Shown here: one piece after another, positions 46,851 to 60,183 of the stretch
Position numbering within the stretch: the stretch's first letter is position 1
How the letters are laid out: every line of letters starts with the position of its first letter
Source of the DNA: Apium graveolens
Taxonomy: Eukaryota > Streptophyta > Magnoliopsida > Apiales > Apiaceae
DNA: 64,000 bases
Assembly (NCBI RefSeq): GCF_009905375.1
Contig: NC_133650.1
Location: forward strand, 62,189,669 to 62,253,668
Reading direction: 5' to 3'
Made by a program: the position numbers and the translations under genes
Notes under the pieces: model-generated
What the model was told of the DNA's origin: nothing
Databases searched by the model: none
The model's input: only the letters and a program-made list of their open reading frames with translations

Positions 46851-49800
46851 TGTAACGTCTGGGAAATTTACGTCTGTATTATATCATATTAATAATAAAT
46901 TATGTGTGTTAATGTGTCATTTATGTGGAATTAACTGTCAAACCCTAATTGCTATATGTTACGTGTATTATGTCTCATCCCGGTATTTTTAAGATATATT
47001 TCAGATATTTTATTTTGCATCTATAGCTTTCATTTCAAACGTTTTACGACCCGAATCATGATTTTAAAGCAGGTATTTCAAATAAAATAATGGGCCTTAT
47101 TTTTCATCAAACGACTTTTACCATCGCAATATTCTAGACATCTAGGTATTTTATAAATTTTCTCGTTTTGTGAAAAATGACTTTTCCGGGCCCCATTGGG
47201 TGTTAAAACCCCCACAAAAATCACATTTTTATTTTTATAAAATTATAGGCTTTCATTTATACCATTTCTTTGTATTTTTGCATTATTCACAATTTTTGGA
47301 AAATTTTGGCATAGATATTGTATATATAAAATATTTATAAATTAAATTTTAATACTCAAAAATTATAAAATTAGAGGCCTATTAATTTAAAAAGTGTAGA
47401 ATTAGGGCCTTAATTTTAATTAGGATTATTAATTTCACTACTATAAAAAGCCTAATTTTTATTTACTTATTTTTAATTAAGTAATTAAAAATCAGAAAAT
47501 TAGAAATTTCTCTCAAGAACCGGGTCGGGTTTTGAATTCGGGTTGAACAATCTAACACTGATTTTGATCCGATTTCTGCACCAAATCAAGCAGTTCGAGT
47601 ACTCAAATCACAGGTTTCGATCTATTCTTTCTGTTTCTTCCATTAATTTCAAGTTTTGAGTTGTTATTTTTGATTTTCGATTTCTAGGGTTTATGCCCGA
47701 TTTGGTACTTTTTGATTCTGAGGTTATTTGTTGAAATTGATGTTATGAATAGCTTTGTCTGATGATTTCTAACTGATTTCTGCTAAATAATTTTACTGAA
47801 GATTGCTTGAATTGATAGTTCGATATCTAGGGTTTATAGTCAATTTTGATTTGTACGTTTTTGATTTAGAGAAAGCTGAGGTATATAGGGTGTTAGGGCT
47901 TTGATTCTGTATTTAACAAGCTTTGATTTAAGCTATTAACATCATACAAACGAAGAAAATTGATACTTCGCCGGAGATGAAGTCGGTTTGATCGGAAAAG
48001 GTGACCTGAGGGTTATTCCGTGATGCTGTTGCCAGAATTAGATTGCCAAAACGATTTGGAATTGTTCCCAGCTTAAAAACAAACCAAACGGTTCCGTTTT
48101 TGGCCTGAAAATGGCTGGCCGGAAGTTACTTCGGTGGCCGGATTCTGGGCAAAGTCCGGCGTGTTCTTCACGACCCGGATTTTGACCCGTTTAACTCGTC
48201 CAGTTGACCTATGTTTGATCTGTTTTGTCAGGGATTTCAGTTCTGACAAATGTTTTTGGAAATTATTTTTACTTTTTATTTTTATTAATTTTAAAAATTA
48301 GTTTTATTTATTTTATAAATTGATTAATTAATTATTTAATTAATTAATTTATATTATAAATAATTCTGAAATATTTTCTAAAAATCAGGTTTAATTATTT
48401 TCTCAATTATTTATTATTTATTTATTATTTAATAATTATTTAAAAATTATTAATTATTTTGATAATTAATCAAATAATTTTTAATAAATTATAATAAATT
48501 CATTTTAATTCCAAAAATTATAGAAAAATCATTTTCAATTCTGATTTTTCTTAAATAATTATTTAAAATTATTTTAGGATTTAAAAATTAGTAATAATTA
48601 TTTATATTGAATAATAAATTAAATTATCAGTGTTTAATTGATATTAAATAGACCGTTAGTCCGATTCGAGCAAAATGAAAGCCCTTTGACTCAGAAAAAT
48701 AAAATAGTTTCATTAAAAATAATATTAAAACCTAATTTCTTCTAGAAATTAGTTGAATTTTTTATTTATTTGATTATAAGACGAATCGTGCGCCGAGACG
48801 AGTCCGATAAATCCCGAAAAATAGGAAACGAGTCAGATAATGATCAGTTGAGTGATCAGCGAGTCGATTCTGATTCTAAAAAAATATTTTAACTATAAAA
48901 ATGATTATGTGCTTATGTGTATTATATGGTTAGTCGAGTCTTAGTTGTTAAAATATAATATACGAGTCAGTCATAAGCGCATGGGTAGACAATAGGAATG
49001 ATGTGAAGTCGATTCAAGACGTAATTAAAGTACGAATTGACTAAACCAGTCTATTTCTCTAACAGAAGCTAAGCCAGCAAGGCAGGTTGAGTCGGTGATA
49101 GACGAAGGTGATATAATTGAAGTGAGTCGCACAGAAGGCAAGTTGTTCCCCTATTCTAATTTCAGAATACTGATATTTCTTTAGATTCCTATCACGCTTG
49201 CACTCTTTGACTTTTGTTCATAAACACTGATACACACTTGTTATTCTCTTGTTCATATTTCATTTCGATTCTTGATTTCTCCTTTTCCTTTGAATTCATT
49301 GTTCATATTTCAATTGCTACGCATATACATGGGTGTATTTTGGTGATTAGAATATATCAAAGCATACCGATTATTCCGGTTGCTACTCCATGGACTGGAT
49401 AGTGATATTTTTGGGGATTAAGTTTACTTAATCCTAAGGACCGGAACATAACCGGATCCTTGAGATGGGTCGTAGTGCTTGGGTGCCCGACTAGATCTAT
49501 ATAGTGGGATATAGATCTGTACTGTATCCTGACTGATCAGCAGGTATAGATGTGAACTTGTGTCCAGTTAGTTCATTTGTACTCGCCAGCAATGGCCTTC
49601 TTTCTATTCTCGCGGGGTGATATCTTTGCAGATATACCCAGGTTACCAATTCATTTAAACTGCTTTAACACTGTTTATATATTGCGGACTTGTTGAGCAA
49701 TTTTTGGCTCACCCCTTTTTGTTGTTATTCACCTTATTATTTTCAGGTAAGAAGGAATATGAAATCCATCAGGACTTGAGTGGTAAAGAAGCGGGTCAAG

Positions 49801-50148
49801 CCTCGGGATCCTCTCATACCCAAGGTGTTGATCCCAATCCAGGAAGAAAGCTTTGAGTTTCCCGATCAGGTAGAGTGCAGATAGTTAGTGTGTGTGTTTG
49901 AATAAAAGATGAAATTAGTTTAAAACTGGTTAGACAATGGTTTGTAATAAAGAGAGTTGTAAGATTTTGAATTTGGTTTGTAAGAAAGTAGTTAGTGGTT
50001 CTTGTTTTCATACTTCAACCTAAAAAGATCCTGGTTAGTGTTAAAGGGGTTTAGATACATTTCTTTATTATTTGTTAATCAGATTGTATAGGTTTGGTGA
50101 TTAGCTAGTAACCCCCAGACTTATACCCCGGGTCTGGAGGGCGTTACA
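46851..50148 (+). repeat. Solo LTR Y (3298 bp, gypsy, different family)
   Basis: Starts TGTAACGTCTGGGAAATTTACG and ends GGTCTGGAGGGCGTTACA, flanked by the perfect duplication atttt (46846-46850, 50149-50153). No PBS, coding region or second LTR. TATA box TATAAAAA at 47442. Architecture parallels X and G (CAG/GTTTCG at 47613/47614; TTTTCAG ending 49746) but the sequence is clearly different. It is the product of recombination between the two LTRs of a former element. Confidence 0.9.
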
Positions 50149-50153
50149 ATTTT

Positions 50154-51744
50154 GATCCCGAATCTTCTTTGAAAAATTATTTTAATTGAATATCTTGCAT
50201 TTTATGTGCTATGTGCTATCTGTTTGATGTGTTATATGCCTATGTGGTTGTTGTTTGACTGGTTTGGTCATAACTTTCAATCCGTAAATCGGATTTGGGT
50301 AAAACGAAGGGTAGATAAAAGCTTATGACATCTACGCGACGGTTAGAATGATATGAGATTGAGTATTGATAGATACTTGTGATGCCTAGCAGAGCAAGCG
50401 AGGCATAGAAAAAGAAAGTCAGTGATCCGTATATAGAATTGAAGCATAGAAAGAGAAGACGAGTGATTGACGAATAGAAGCAAGGCATAGAAAAAGAAGG
50501 AAAGTGATTGATGAGTAGAACTGTTAGATGAGTACAAGTAAAGTTGGAAATCATCTATGATAAGGCAAGTCCTTCTGAACCTTTCTTCGAGATGTATTAC
50601 AAATATTTCTGAACTTTCTCATAACATGTTGCTATTATTCAAAATAAATCTTGTTTTATATTGCAAGCATTTTAAACTATTCAACCTTGAACCCTGATCA
50701 TATCATTGAGCTTGAGTTGTAAGTTTTATTTCTTGTAAACCACCACCCGTTGATTTTTCCCAAATATTAAACCACACAAATACAATACTACTCCACAAAT
50801 ACATACACACCATGAACCAAGTTTTCAACAGAATTTATTGAGCATACAAAAACTTATACACCCTAGAGTACCCTATCACATCAAAGATCAATACCCTGCA
50901 TTAGCATTGAACCATTGTTCTTCAGATACTTGATTCTTCATCAGGCTTGAAGCCGTTCTTCTTACTTACACCTTGATACTCCCTAGTGATACCTGTGAAA
51001 TGTTTTATGCTCTAAGATAAATGATTTATCAATGTTAATTATGATTCTATTTTTATTCAATTGCAATGGTTATCATATTGAATGGTCTTAGAATTGGATG
51101 GTTTTATAAATGTGGACCAGATTCGTGCTCAGATCAGATTCGTGGTTTGATTAGGCCAATGCGTGCCTTGGATCCAGTATATAGAGCAAAGCTGGGAGCC
51201 TTGCTCGGGGTTAGTGCGTGACTGATCAGCAACCTAACCTTGATTTTTTTTAAAATGAAAAGAATATCCAATTCTATTCATTGCTTATCCAGAAACTTGA
51301 TTCTTATGAATCATTTCAACTGATCATTGTTGAACCTCAGTTATTGCTATTATGACTTGCTGAGCTAGTTAGCTCACTCTTGCAAATCTGTTTATCTTAT
51401 TTTACAGTTAAAAAGGAAATTGTTGGTAACGAGGATTCCCAGTCCAGAGTGCGAGCTAGGATTCAAGGATAAGATGGATCAAGTTAGCAGGAGCTTTATA
51501 ATGTAGATGAGTTATGTAAGATTGTAAGAATGATATCAGCAGTTGCAAGGAGAACTAGTTGGGATTTGGTACGATGTAATAAAAGTTAAGGTTGTGGCTT
51601 ATTTTCATACTTTAACCTGTTGCGATCCATGGTTATGGTAAGAAGGGTCTTTGCATACATTACTTTCATAAGAAGGTATTTATATATTGAGTGTGTGTGT
51701 GTTGTGAACCCCAAACTTCTGACCCGGGTTTGGAGGGTGTCACA
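50154..51744 (+). repeat. Solo LTR X, segment 3
   Basis: Aligns by eye with G LTR 21379-22820: CATAACTTTCAATCCG(T/A)(T/A)ATCGGATTTG, the AGGCATAG-type repeats, GACTGATCAGCA, GACTTGCTGAGCTAGTTAGCTC, and the end GACCCGGGTTTGGAGGG followed by TGTCACA. A tandem-like series GAGGCATAGAAAAAGAAAG at 50400-50500 is expanded relative to G. Confidence 0.85.
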
Positions 51745-52604
51745 CTCATACCTTGTTCTTCTTGCAAAGAACTGACACTTGAATGGTTATTTAATACTAT
51801 CACGAGGTCTTCAGTAAAAAATGATGAAACCCCTGTGTTTTTATTGGTGTCATCAAGATCTACCTCAGCATGTAGTCTCTTATCAACTGAATGTTGTTCC
51901 CGAGTGGTGATCATAGTTCATGAACCATGTCACTTCATTTTGGCAACATTTGAGAAATGGATTTAAGTGTTTCATTTTTAAGAATAAATTTGAGATATCA
52001 GATTTGTGATATGTTGATTGAGTGTTGATAACTTCCTTTGAGAGAAAAAGTGAGTTTCAAATGATGTGCCTTGTTCGATATTATCATACTTTTGAGACAT
52101 ATATATGGTTAGACATTTTGATAGACAAGAACACTCAAATATCATAAGTCTCATGAGATTAGAATTAAAGATTTCATCAATTTCTTCTGTGATATCAATT
52201 GCTCCTTAATATTTTGTATATGTTCTTCCACTTGCAAATCAAACCTGTAATTAAAATACTAATTAAAATAATATATGAATAAATTCAAAAATTATCATCA
52301 GAATATAAAAGTCCATCAGAGTTTGACCATTATCAGTATTTAATCAACAACTATCAGGATTTATCAGTCAACACAAGTTTGACTAATATCAGAATTTAAC
52401 AACTACTAACAGGATTTATCACTCAAACCAAGTTTTACCAATATCAGAGCTTATACACATAATCAAAGTTTAACATGCAGCTTTAGATTAATAGATATTA
52501 ATTGCATGCTTTCATGACATCTGAATTTAACACTATAATCAGTATTTAGCAAGTATTGATATATAATAATAAGATACCATACTCTAACTATCAGTAGTTA
52601 TTCC
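51745..52604 (-). pseudogene. S4 remnant: post-pol region after the RNase H end
   Basis: Continuation of 17483-18174 on the other side of X. A minus-strand open piece (51914-51666) starts MITTREQHSVDKRL inside S4 but enters the X end. 51970-52600 is non-coding, AT-rich, with many ATCAGAATTTAAC/ATCAGTATTT words like those in S2 and S3. It leads directly into the S4 RNase H stop at about 52605. Confidence 0.5.
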
Positions 52605-53854
52605 TTAATTATTAGAGTTTGAGAAATGTCCTGATATCATTCCCAATTCATTCACCAATCTTGTGAAGATAGCTTCACAGAAAGGCTTGGTGAATATATC
52701 TGCTAATTGCTGATCTGTTGGAAGAAAGACCAATTCCAATATACATTCTTCCACACGTTCCCTTATGAAATGGTACCTAATGCTGATGTGTTTAGTCATC
52801 GAATGCTGTACTGGATTTCCTGTCATTGTAATAGCACTTTGATTATCAAAATATATAGGAGTAGAAGAATAATCTAACCCATAATCCAGTAACTAATTCT
52901 TCATCAATAGAATTTGAGCACAACAGCTTCCTACAGAAATTTATTCATCTTCTGCAGTTGATGTGGAAATGGACTTTTGTTTTTTGCTAAACCAAGAATT
53001 CAATCTGCCACCAAGAAATTGGCAGCTTCCAGAAGTGATTTTCCTGTCTATTTTGCATCCTGTAAAATCAGCATCTGAATATCCAATTAGCTTAAAATCT
53101 GAATCTCTAAGATACCATAATCCAAGATTCATGGTGCATTTGAGATATTTAAAAATTATTTTCACAACTAATAGATGAGGTTCCCTAGGATCAGTTTGGA
53201 ACCTTGCACAGAGACATGTAGCATACATGATGTCAGGTCTACTAGTATTCAAATATAGAAGTGAGCGAATCGTACCTCTGTAGTTAGTTATATCTACTGA
53301 TGAACCAGTATTTAAATCTAACTTGGTTGCAGTGGCCATGGGAGTTGATGTAGTTGAACTGTCTTGCATTCCAAATGGGAGTTGATGCAGTTGAACTGTC
53401 TTGCATTCCAAATCTTTTGAGCAAATTCCTGGTGTATTTGGCTTGATTTATGAAGATCCCTTCATCAATATGATTTACTTGTAACTCCAGAAAATAACTC
53501 AATTCTCCCATCATACTCATTTGATATCTAGATTGTATTAGATTTGCAAATCTCTCACAAAGTTTATCATTAGTAGAACCAAAAATGATATCATCAACAT
53601 ATATATATACTAATAACAAGTCCTTACCATGGTATTTATAAAAGAGAGTTTTTTCAATTGTACCTCTTGCGAAACCACTTTCTAACAGAAATAGAGCAAG
53701 TGTTTCATACCAGGCCCTAGGAGCTTGTTTTAGTCCATAAAGTGCTTTATCCACTAAGTAGACATGATCTGGATATTTTGGATCAACGAACCCTGAGGTT
53801 GTTCAATATAAACTTCCTCTTCGAGTTCTCCATTTAGAAATGCACTCTTTACAT
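52605..53854 (-). pseudogene. pol: S4 pol remnant: RT and RNase H
   Basis: Minus-strand copia RT from the KSAFLNGE region (53854), through [15 protein letters not shown] and YVDDIIFGS, to RNase H (SWFSKKQKSISTSTAED, then NPVQHSMTKHISIRYHFIRE) and the end near 52605. It is truncated at 53854, where S3 begins; the N-terminal half should lie beyond S3's 3' end. A 37-bp tandem duplication (53340-53413) shifts the frame. It also has a one-base change before the LTR-proximal GGFV region (53790) and stops near 52895-52945. Confidence 0.9.
53340..53413. repeat. 37-bp tandem duplication within S4 RT
   Basis: Copies 53340-53376 and 53377-53413 start GGGAGTTGATG and end TTGCATTCCAAAT, with one base different (TAGTT versus CAGTT). 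37 is not a multiple of three, so it breaks the frame. The other copia copies have a single unit. Confidence 0.93.
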
Positions 53855-53855
53855 A

Positions 53856-54423
53856 TATTAGATATATTTGTGATGTCATGTCTAATCTGATTTGTTTAGT
53901 TTCAGAACTTATTATTAGAATATTAGAACTTAACTAGAAATCAAAACTTACTGAAGACAGGAAGTTATCAGAACTTAAGGCGTCAGAACTTATGTCAGGA
54001 CTTAAGTGCGGATATACTTCAGGGATGAAAAGCGGCTGATTTACATGAGAGGATCTGGATTAAACAAGTAAAGATATGCATGAAGAATTGGACAGCTATA
54101 GGACTGCAGTAGATAATATCTGATTGATATATTTTAGGAAGAGATATATTTCATATCAATTAGAAGATATCTTGTAACTGTGTATTATATAAACACAGAT
54201 TAGGGTTTATACTATAAGTGTTATCATTCTCGAGAATATTATTCATTGTAACCCTAGAAGCTCTTACTCATATCATACATCACTGAAAGAGTAGATTAAA
54301 CCTACTGTAACAGAGTTTGATATATTGAATAAACTTGTTTTCTGTTATATACTTGTGTTCATAATCGAATTGATTGTAGATACTATATTCAACCCCCTTC
54401 TATAGTATCATTGAGGCCTAACA
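53856..54423 (+). repeat. S3 5' LTR (568 bp)
   Basis: Starts TATTAGATATATTTG (the usual TGTTAG with G changed to A) and ends GAGGCCTAACA. TATA box TATATAAAC at 54186-54194. It carries several TCAGAACTTA words. The start is set by homology to the S1/S2 LTRs and by the break in S4 RT. Confidence 0.87.
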
Positions 54424-54425
54424 AG

Positions 54426-54437
54426 TGGTATCAGAGC
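54426..54437 (+). other. S3 primer-binding site
   Basis: TGGTATCAGAGC two bases after the LTR, perfect match to the plant initiator tRNA-Met primer site. Confidence 0.92.
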
Positions 54438-54485
54438 CAATCTGTTAAGCTTATAAACAGTTAAGATCCAAACAAACAATCAATC

Positions 54486-56794
54486 ATGTCTGAACAAGCA
54501 AAATACCAGACCCTCAAGAACCTACAAAGGTTCAACCCATTCAAAACACCAGTAGATATGAAACCATCAGGGTTCCTTTGCTCAAGGTGTCTGAGTACTC
54601 TGTATGGAGTGTGAATATGACCATGTTTCTGGAAGTTACAGATTCAGAATATTTAGACAGAATTTATGATGGTCTACACAAGCCCGCAAAGCTTTCTGTT
54701 ACAGTTGGGAATGAGCCACAGAGGATGATTCCCAAAGAAAAGAGAGATTACATTACTGAAGACATCTCTTCACTAGGCAAGGATGCAAAAGTAAGACACT
54801 TGCTTCATAGTGCACTTGACAATTGTCATGTCAAACAGGGTGATTGGATGCAAGACTACAAAAGAAATCTGGGATGCATTGGAAGTGAGATGTCAAGGAA
54901 CCAATGCAATCAAAAAGAACAAGAAGACAATACTCACACATGAGTATGAGCACTTTGACTCAAAATCTGATGAGTCACTAACTGATACATATGATAGATT
55001 CACAAAGTTGTTGAATGATCTGTCACTAGTGGATAAGGAATATGACACAGAAGATTCAAATCTGAAATTCCTACTAGCTCTTCCTGAAAAGTGGGATTTG
55101 TCAGCTACTACAATAAGAGACAACTATGAACTTGCTGATATGTCTCTTGATGAAATCTATGGGATGCTCAAGACTCATGAACTTGAGATAGAGTAAAGAA
55201 AGAAGAGGTATGGAGGGAAGTCTAAGATAGTTGCTTTAAAGGCTGAAGAAAAGCCAATTGTCTCTATGAAGGCAAAAGGAAAGGCTCTCATCATACAGTC
55301 TGATTTTGAGTCATCGGATTCTGATGATGATGATTCGGAACCTGAAAATTTATCTGAAGTGGATGTTGATGCAGAGATTATACAACTGTGTGCTCTTATG
55401 GTGAAGGGTATCACAAAGATAACCTATAAGAAATTCAGAAAGTGTAAGAAGTTTTCCAGGAAAGGTGGAAGTTCTGACAAGAAAGGGCTCAGAAAGTCTG
55501 AAGGCAAAGGAGAAAGTTTGACAAAGGAGACAACTCAAATGTCAAATGCTACAATTGTGGTAAAAGTGGCCACATCTCTCCTGATTGCAAGAAAGGAAAA
55601 GGTTATAAAGGCCAGGAACTTATCACAAATAAGAAAAACTGGGTAGACACTTCAGAAGCTGAAGAAGAGGTGAACTATGCCTTAATGGCAAATGCTTATA
55701 GCAGTTCTGTTGCTGCTAAACTAGAGGTACCTCTATCAACTCTTGCTTTTGATACAGAAGATATTACCGAGTTAAGATTATTTCTGAAAAACATTTATAT
55801 TAGCTATATAGATCAGACTTTAGAGAATGAAAGATTAAAATCTGAAAATCTAAAGTACAAAAACAGAAATAGCTATCTTGAAGAAGAGTTAGTCAAGATG
55901 AACACTAATCAGACAGAGAGAGATAATGCTGTGTATGTTAAGAATGAATTGCTTAAACATAATGATTATCTAAAAACTGAATTAGAAAATGAAATAGAAA
56001 TCATCAGGACTTGGACTAACTCAGGCAAGACAACTCAGAATATTCTAAGTAGTGGAAACTGGAAAGAAGAGTTAGGTTATAAAGATGGTAAAAGTGAGAA
56101 AGGGACTTTGCCAGTTAAGCCAAAGGTAAATCCTGTTAAGTTTGTTGCAAAAACTGTTGTGTTTGATTCTGAAGAGATGAAAGACTCTAAAACAGAAGTC
56201 AAAGAAAAGTCAACTTCTGACAAATTAAAACAGGATAAACCAGCTTTTGTAAACATTGACTTAATGACAAAGAAGCAGCTTAAGTATAAGCTAAAAGAAA
56301 TTAAAAATGTGAACAAGGTAAAGGAAGCTAGGAAAAATAGGAATGAAAAGGAAGGTGTGAATAAAAGTAATAATTATATGCATGTTCCTAATGCTCCTAG
56401 AAAGAAATGTTATAATTGTGGAAACTCTAACCATCTTGCTTCTTTTTGCAGGAAAAATAAAGATATAAACTCTTTACCTCCTAGATCAGGAGTTAAGAGT
56501 CAGTCTGTTAGGTTTAAACCACAAAATCCTTGTTTCCATTGTGGTATTTTATGGCATTCTATTTATATTTGTAAGGAATATCATAGTCTGTACTATGATT
56601 ATTATGAAATAAAACCTTCTTTAAAGAAAGTTAGTATAATTCCTTCTAGTATAAATTCTGATGCAAAGTATGATATAAAGTCTGATAAAAAGCATGTTAG
56701 CATAAACTTTAAAACTAAATCCGCTGCAAATGCTAACAAACTTAACAAGGCCAAAGGATCCAAGCAAGTCTGGGTCCCTAAAACTAATCAATAG
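54486..56794 (+). pseudogene. gag: S3 gag, frameshifted, three CCHC knuckles
   Basis: ATG at 54486 (MSEQAKYQ), followed almost at once by a frameshift (about 54508). The capsid region continues in another frame (54578, YSVWSVNMTMFLE), with a second shift near 54822 (KEIWDALEVRCQG). There is a TAA at 55194 (Gln position in S1) and a shift around 55510 inside the basic stretch before knuckle 1 (CYNCGKSGHISPDC). From 55670 to 56794 it is open, with knuckles CYNCGNSNHLASFC and CFHCGILWHSIYIC, ending KQVWVPKTNQ before the double stop. Confidence 0.9.
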
Positions 56795-56806
56795 TGGTCT
56801 TTATGA
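56792..56806 (+). other. gag/pol junction: in-frame TAG ... TGA double stop (S3)
   Basis: TAG TGG TCT TTA TGA, then TTG CAG GGC in the same frame. Only one base differs from S1 and S2 (TTA for TTG). Confidence 0.75.
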
Positions 56807-59800
56807 TTGCAGGGCAACAGGAAAAATATCCTGGTTCTGGACAGTGGATGTTCAGGATATATGACTGAAAATAAAGTCTTGCTATCAGACTTTGTGGAGA
56901 AAGCTGGCCCAGGAGTTTCTTATGGAGATGGAAACATGGGAAAGACTCTGGGATATGGCAATATCAATCTTGGGAATGTCATAATTGAAACAGTAGCTCT
57001 TATCTTAGGACTTAAACACAATCTGCTAAGTGTGAGTCAAATCTGTGATAGAGGTTATCTTGTGGATTTCTTTGAAGAACACTGTGAAGTTGTAAGTAAT
57101 TATACATGAAAAGTGGTTCTGAAATGTTACAGACATGGTAACATATATGAAGCCAGACTTTCAACAAATTATGATGGTTCTGCAATCTGTCTGTTAAGCA
57201 GAGCATCAATTGAAGAAAGCCAGAATTGGCACAAGAGACTCTCTCATTTAAATTTCAACAACATAAATGAGCTAGTAAATAAAGATCTTGTGAGAGGACT
57301 GCCAAAATCAATATTTGCTCCTGATGGTCTTTGTGACTCATGTCAAAAGGCAAAACAAAGGAAATCTTCATTCAAGAGCAAAACTGAATCGTCAATTCTT
57401 GAGCCTTATTACTTACTGCATGTTGATCTATTTGGTCCAGTCAATGTCATGTCTATTGCAAAGAAGAAATATGCTATGGTTATAGTGGATGAGTTCACAA
57501 GATACACTTGGGTGTATTTCTTGCACAAGAAGAATGAAACTACATCTACTCTAACTGATCATGTCAGTCAGCTGGATAAGTTAGTCAAAGATTCTGTTAA
57601 AATAATAAGAAGTGATAATTGCACTAAGTTCAAGAATTCAATCATGGAAGAGTTCTGCAAAGAGCAAGGAATAAAGCATGAATTTTCTGCACCCGGAACT
57701 CTACAGCAGAATGGAGTTGTAGAAAGAAAGAACATGACTCTTATTGAAGTTGCACGAACTATGCTTGATGAAGCAAAGCTACCAACCTATTTTTGGGCTG
57801 AAGCTGTGCAGACTGCTTGTTTTACACAGAATGCTACACTCATAAACAAGAATGGAAAACACCATATGAGATGGTGAAGAAAAAGAAGCCAAATCTGAAA
57901 TACTTGCATGTATTTGGATACAAGTGTTTTGTTCTTAAGACTCATCCTGAACAGCTGTCAAAATTTGATCTAAAAGCTGATGAAGGAATTTTTGTTGGAT
58001 ATCCACTTTCCACAAAAGCCTTCAAAGTCTACAATTTAAGAACAAGAGTTGTCATGGAATCTATCAATGTATCTTTTGATGATAAGAAGATTACTGGACT
58101 TAAAGATTTCATTGATCATGATCAGCTGAGATTTGAAAATGAAGATGTGAATTCTAATTCTGTAAATTCTGATGACCTAAATCCTGATCATGTAAGTTCT
58201 GATGGGTTAAACTCTGATGTCATTGAAACTGTGGTAATTGCTCCAAAGGAAAATGCACCTGTTCAGGGGGAGCAAGCTGATGATCATACCACACCTGAAG
58301 ACTCTCAAGAAGCATCAGAACCAGTCACTGGCTCTTCAAGTTCTGATTCATCAAGTTCTGATGAGCCAAATTCTGACAATTCTGGAAACTCTAATTCTTC
58401 TATTCCTGAAGGATCCAACTCAAATTCTGGAATCTCAGAGAGCATAACTTCAGGGGGAGCATCAGAAAATGCTGATGGAGACAACATAGATCATGGAGAG
58501 GATTCAGTTCTAGAGATCAACTTCCATCTACAAGGAAGTGGACTAAATAACACACACCTGACTTAATAATTGGAGATCCTGAAGCAGGTGTCAGAACTAG
58601 AACAACAACAACAAATGAATGTCTCTATCATTCCTTTCTATCTCAGACTGAACTAAAGAAAGTGGAAGAAGCTCTTCAAGATGCTGATTGGGTGCAAGCA
58701 ATGGAGAAAGAATTAAATGAATTTGAAAGAAATAAAGTCTGGACCCTAGTGCCAAGACCAAAGAACAGATCCATTGTTGGCACAAAATGGGTATTTAGAA
58801 ACAAAACTGACAGTGATGGCATAATTACAAGAAATAAAGCAAGGCTGGTTGCTAAAGGTTACTCTCAACATGAGGGTATTGATTATAATGAAACATATGC
58901 TCCAATTGATAGATTGGAAGCCATAAGAATCTTTTTGCCTTATGCTGCTCATAAGAGGTTTAAAGTCTTTCAAATGGATGTAAAGAGTGTATTTCTCAAT
59001 GGAGAATTAGAGGAAGAGGTATATGTTGAACAACCTCCAAGATTTGTAGATCCAAAATTTCCTAATTATGTCTACAGACTTGATAAAGCACTCTATGACC
59101 TAAAGCAAGCTCCAAGAGCATGGTATGAAACTCTGGCACAATTTCTTCTGGAAAGTGGATTTACCAGGGGAAGAATTGATAAAACTCTATTCTATATCAA
59201 CCATGGCAAGGACTTACTTTTAGTCCAAATTTATGTTGATGATATCATTTTTGGTTCTATAAATGCCAAACTCTGTGAAAAGTTTTCAAAGCTAATGTAG
59301 TCAAGATATCAAATGAGTATGATGGGAGAACTTAGCTATTTTCTGGGACTTCAAGTCAAGCAAACTGAAGAAGGTACTTTCATAAATCAAACCAAGTACA
59401 CCATAAATTTACTCAAGAAATTTGGAATGCAAGACAGTTCAATTGCATCCACTCCCATGGCCACAGCCACAAAGTTAGATAAAGACACTAGAGCATCAGT
59501 AGATATTACTAACTACATAGGTATAATTGGCTCACTTCTATATTTGACTGCAAGTAGACCTGATATCATGTATACTACCTGTCTTTGTGCATGATTTCAG
59601 GCTGATCCAAGAGAACCTCATCTAATAGCTGTGAAATTTCAAGTACCTCAAGGGTACAGCTGATCTAGGAATGTGGTATCTTAGGGAATCAGATTTTAAG
59701 CTAATAGGTTACTCAGATGCAGATTTTGCAGGATGCAAAATAGACAGCAAAAGCACTACTAGAAGCTGCCAATTTCTTGGAGGCAGATTGGTTTCTTGGT

Positions 59801-60183
59801 TTAGCAAGAAACAGAAATCAATTTCCACATCAACTGCAGAAGCAAAATATATTGCTGCAGGAAGTTGTTGTGCACATATTCTTTGGATGAAGAATCAGTT
59901 ACTGGACTATGGGTTAAAATTTTCTAAAATACCTATTTGCTGTGATAATCAAAGTGCTATTTCTATGACAGGAAATCCAGTTCAACACTCAATGACAAAG
60001 CACATCAACATTAGGTACCATTTCATAAGGGAACATGTGATGGAAGGTACAGTAGAATTGCATTTTGTTCCAACAGATCAACAACTAGCAGATATCTTCA
60101 CAAAACCACTATGTGAAGTTACTTTTACAAGACTGGTAAATGAACTTAAAATGGTTTCAGGTTCTTTCTCAAAATCTGTTTAG
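56807..60183 (+). pseudogene. pol: S3 pol: protease, integrase, RT, RNase H
   Basis: Protease LDSGCSGYM (the His of the usual SGHM is Tyr), pre-integrase HKRLSHL, integrase HVDLFGPV and IRSDNCTKF (Gly and Glu of DNGTEF changed), acidic Ser/Asp linker, [13 protein letters not shown] and YVDDIIFGS, RNase H SWFSKKQKSISTSTAEA and CCDNQSA. Stops at 57107, 59298 and 59592. Frameshifts near 57855, 58497 and 59635. Changes in catalytic-region motifs, not just stops, show long decay. Confidence 0.93.

Noticed and set aside
49214..49402. 62-codon hydrophobic frame in LTR Y
   Set aside because: Inside the putative LTR intron, no conservation in related LTRs, T-rich composition explains the hydrophobicity.
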